A stretch of DNA of 20,514 nt from Chara braunii (taxonomy: Eukaryota; Streptophyta; Charophyceae; Charales; Characeae), in the NCBI GenBank assembly GCA_003427395.1, contig BFEA01000125.1, forward strand, positions 1,175,750 to 1,196,263, written 5' to 3'. The notes below the pieces were generated by a model, which did not search any database, was not told the origin of the DNA, and saw only the letters and a list, made by a program, of their open reading frames with translations. The translations under genes were made by a program, and so were the position numbers. Below are positions 18,306 through 20,514 of the stretch, piece after piece. Each line of letters starts with the position of its first letter. Within the stretch, counting starts at the first letter, position 1.

Positions 18306-19770
18306 TACACTTCGATATTTGGTACCGAAAACGTACTTCGGGATTTCGGTGTTTAATACATCATATCCCGTAGTGCTTTCGGTGTTTCGGTACCGAAAAC
18401 GCACTTCGGGATTTCGGTGTTTGACTCAATCGATTTTCTTTATCAACTACATTATATCCCGAAGTGCATTCGGTGTTTCCGTACCGAAAACGCACTTAGG
18501 GATTTTGATGTTTAATACATCATATCCCGTAGTGCTTTCGGTGTTTCTGTATTGAAAACGCACTTTGGGATTTCGGTGTTTAACTTAGTCGATTTTCTAT
18601 CATCTACTATATCATGTCCCGAAGTGTTTTCGGTGTTTCGGTACAGAAAATGCACTTTCAGATTTCGGAGCTTAATACATGATATCCCGTGGTGCCTTCG
18701 GTGTTTCGGTACCAAAAACGCACTTTAGGATTTCAGTCTTTAACTCAGTCGGTTTTCTTTATCAACTACATCATACCTCGAAGCGCTTTCGGTGTTTCGG
18801 TACCGCAAACGCACTTCGGGATTTTGGTTTTTAACTTAGTCGATTTTCTTTATCAACTACATCATACCCCGAAGTGCTTTCGGCGTTTCAGTACCGAAAA
18901 TGCACTTAGGGATTTCGACGTTAATACATCATATCCCGTAGTGCTTTCTATGTTTCGGTACCGAAAACGCACTTCGGGATTTCAGTGTTTAACTTGGTCG
19001 ATTTTCTTTATCAACTACATCATATCCCAAATTGCTTTCGGTGTTTCCATACTGAAAACGCACTTCGGGATTTCGGTGAGTACTTAGTCAATTTTCTTTA
19101 TCAACTGCATCAGATCCCGAAGTGTTTTCAGTGTTTTAGTTTCCAAAACACACTTCGGGGTTTCGGTGTTTAACTTAGTCGATTTTCTTTATAACTACAT
19201 CATACCCCGAAGTGCTTTCGGTGTTTCGGTATTGAAGACGCACATCGGGATTCCGGTCTTTAATGCATCATATCTCATTGTGTTTCTGTGTTTTGGTAAT
19301 GAAAATGCACTTCGGAATTTCGGTGCTTAACACATCATATCACGTAGTGTTTTCGGTGTTTCGGTACCGAAAACACACTTCGGGATTTTGGTGTTTAACT
19401 TAGTCTATTTTCTTTATCAACTACATCATACTCCGATGTGCTTTCGGAATTTCGGTGTTTAATATATCATATCTCATACTGCTTTCGGTGTTTCGGTACC
19501 GAAAACGCACTTCGGGATTTAAGTGTTTAACTTAGTCGATTTTTTTTATCAACTACATCCTACCCCGAAGTGCTTTCGGTGTTTCGGTACCGAAAACACA
19601 GTTCGGGATTTCGGTGTTTAAGACATTGTGTCCTGAAGTATTTCCGGTGTTTCGATACCGAAAACGCACTTCGGGATGACGGTTTTTAACTTAGTCGATT
19701 TTCTATATCAACTACATTATACCCCGAATTGCTTTTGGTGTTTTGGTAACGACAACGCACTTCGGGATTT
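18306..19770. repeat. Satellite array D (about 19 monomers)
   Basis: Same family as arrays A-C, more irregular toward the right end, with shortened and mutated monomers. One clear L2 spacer (near 18590) is again followed by an S spacer. The array ends after a final GCACTTCGGGATTTC. Confidence 0.95.
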
Positions 19771-20012
19771 CACTCGTGAGCAATAGATCCCGGAAAATAC
19801 GCCGAATTGGATAGCGAAACTTATTTACGAAGGGTTAGCGAAATCACTAAAAATGTTTGGCGAAGTCTTGGTTTGGGCTATTGAAGAGGAAATGTTTATT
19901 TATGAGTTCGTGTTTTGAGAACAACGAAGTGTCATTTTTTAGAGAGTTACAAGTCATAAGCAATCACGAATATCTCATAATTGAGTTATGTCCATTGGTC
20001 ATGAGTGAGAAT
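19771..20012. other. Non-repetitive gap between arrays D and E
   Basis: AT-rich, with no open frame of interest and no satellite match. It separates the two satellite subfamilies. Nothing else was seen. Confidence 0.6.
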
Positions 20013-20100
20013 AGCACTTCCGGTTTTACTTAGTTGTTTTTTTTGGGAGGTGATTATATCCCGACGTACGTTCGAGATTTCCGTACCGAAAACGCACTTC

Positions 20101-20140
20101 GGGATTTCGGGATTTCGGGATTTCGGGATTTCGGGATTTT
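20101..20140. repeat. GGGATTTC octamer x5
   Basis: Five tandem octamers, the last ending in T, extend the first array-E monomer. Other monomers have one or two copies, so this is local slippage expansion of a sequence normally present at the monomer end. Confidence 0.95.
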
Positions 20141-20151
20141 ACTTACTCGTA

Positions 20152-20174
20152 TTTTTTTTTTTTGGGGGGGGGGG
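20152..20174. repeat. T12-G11 homopolymer junction
   Basis: Twelve T are followed directly by eleven G. A second T/G junction with two G runs split by AA lies at 20338-20362. G runs this long can in principle form G-quadruplexes; assembly length errors are also likely here. Confidence 0.85.
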
Positions 20175-20514
20175 TTATATCCCGGCGTGCGTTCGGGATT
20201 TCGGTACCGAAAACACACTTCGGGATTTCGGGATTTTACTTAGTCGTTTTTTGGGGACGGTGATTATATCCCGACGTGCGTTCGGGATTTCGGTACCGAA
20301 AACGCACTTCGGGATTTCAAGATTTTACGTAGTCGTATTTTTTTTTTGGGGGGAAGGGGGGGTTATATCCTAACGTGCGTTCGGAATTCCGGTACCGAAA
20401 ACACACTTCGGGATTTCGGGATTTTACTTAGTCGTTTTTTTGGGGTGGTGATTATATCCTGACGTACGTTCGGGATTTCGGCACCGAAAACGCACTTCGG
20501 GATTTTGGGATTTT

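Larger units (their letters stand above)
16819..18320 (-). mobile_element. Repeated gene unit, copy 4 (full length)
   Basis: Starts with TGTGACTGAGGTTCCACG like copy 1, but its left flank is AT-rich unique sequence, not satellite. The right end ATACACTTCGATATTTGG joins a partial satellite monomer of array D. Having one non-satellite flank makes this copy the best guide to the true left boundary of the unit. Confidence 0.8.
20013..20514. repeat. Diverged satellite array E (5 monomers, continues off window)
   Basis: Monomers of about 90-117 bp share TTTCGGTACCGAAAACGCAC and CTTAGTCG with arrays A-D. They have a new spacer of a T run then a G run followed by TTATATCC, and a left arm CGTGCGTTCGGG. 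Two spacer types alternate strictly: GGTGATTATATCC (short T/G runs) and GGGGGTTATATCC (long T/G runs). Confidence 0.93.

Overview
The window looks like repeat-rich, probably heterochromatic DNA from a eukaryotic nuclear genome. The evidence is several hundred bases of microsatellite, about 5.8 kb of tandem satellite, a decayed Ty3/Gypsy retrotransposon fragment, and a repeated gene-like unit with TATA-like boxes. I cannot assign the lineage. No intact, confidently functional protein gene was found, and no rRNA, tRNA or CRISPR array was recognised.

Layout. Bases 1-810 are polypyrimidine/polypurine low complexity with (AG)n and (TATC)n tracts and one 13-bp inverted repeat. Bases 818-1321 hold an unrecognised open frame with a short coiled coil. 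Bases 1320-4520 hold no recognisable gene but are unusually rich in short hairpins. There are six hairpins with a nearly constant 20-nt loop and different, mostly self-complementary stems (1723-2391), three tandem ~120-bp units each with a long hairpin (2687-3030), three 2- to 4-nt-loop hairpins (3243-3356), and a nearly continuous run of hairpins (3825-4211).

From 4520 onward the window is a satellite landscape. Arrays A (4520-4789), B (6291-7115), C (10062-12722) and D (18306-19770) share monomers of about 91 and 68 bp built around a KpnI-type palindrome (TTCGGTACCGAA). Array E (20013-20514) is a diverged relative with poly-T/poly-G spacers. Monomer types follow a fixed order, so the arrays have higher-order structure.

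Four copies of a ~1.5-kb unit (4790-6300, 7116-8615, 8626-9698 truncated, 16819-18320) lie in or beside the satellite, all in the same orientation. Each carries, on the minus strand, the same reading frame of about 390 codons. It encodes an alpha-helical, cysteine-containing protein I do not recognise. Every copy is broken by stops, frameshifts or deletions, but the breaks differ between copies, so a once-functional gene was amplified.

A 2.5-kb Ty3/Gypsy pol relic (12735-15270, plus strand) covers reverse transcriptase, RNase H and integrase. It begins where array C ends in an inverted-satellite palindrome, and it has lost key catalytic residues. A 1.5-kb stretch without a recognised gene (15290-16818) contains a perfect 30-bp palindrome and small repeats. 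The strongest candidates for something undescribed are the constant-loop/variable-stem hairpin family, the hairpin run at 3825-4211, and the satellite-embedded gene family.
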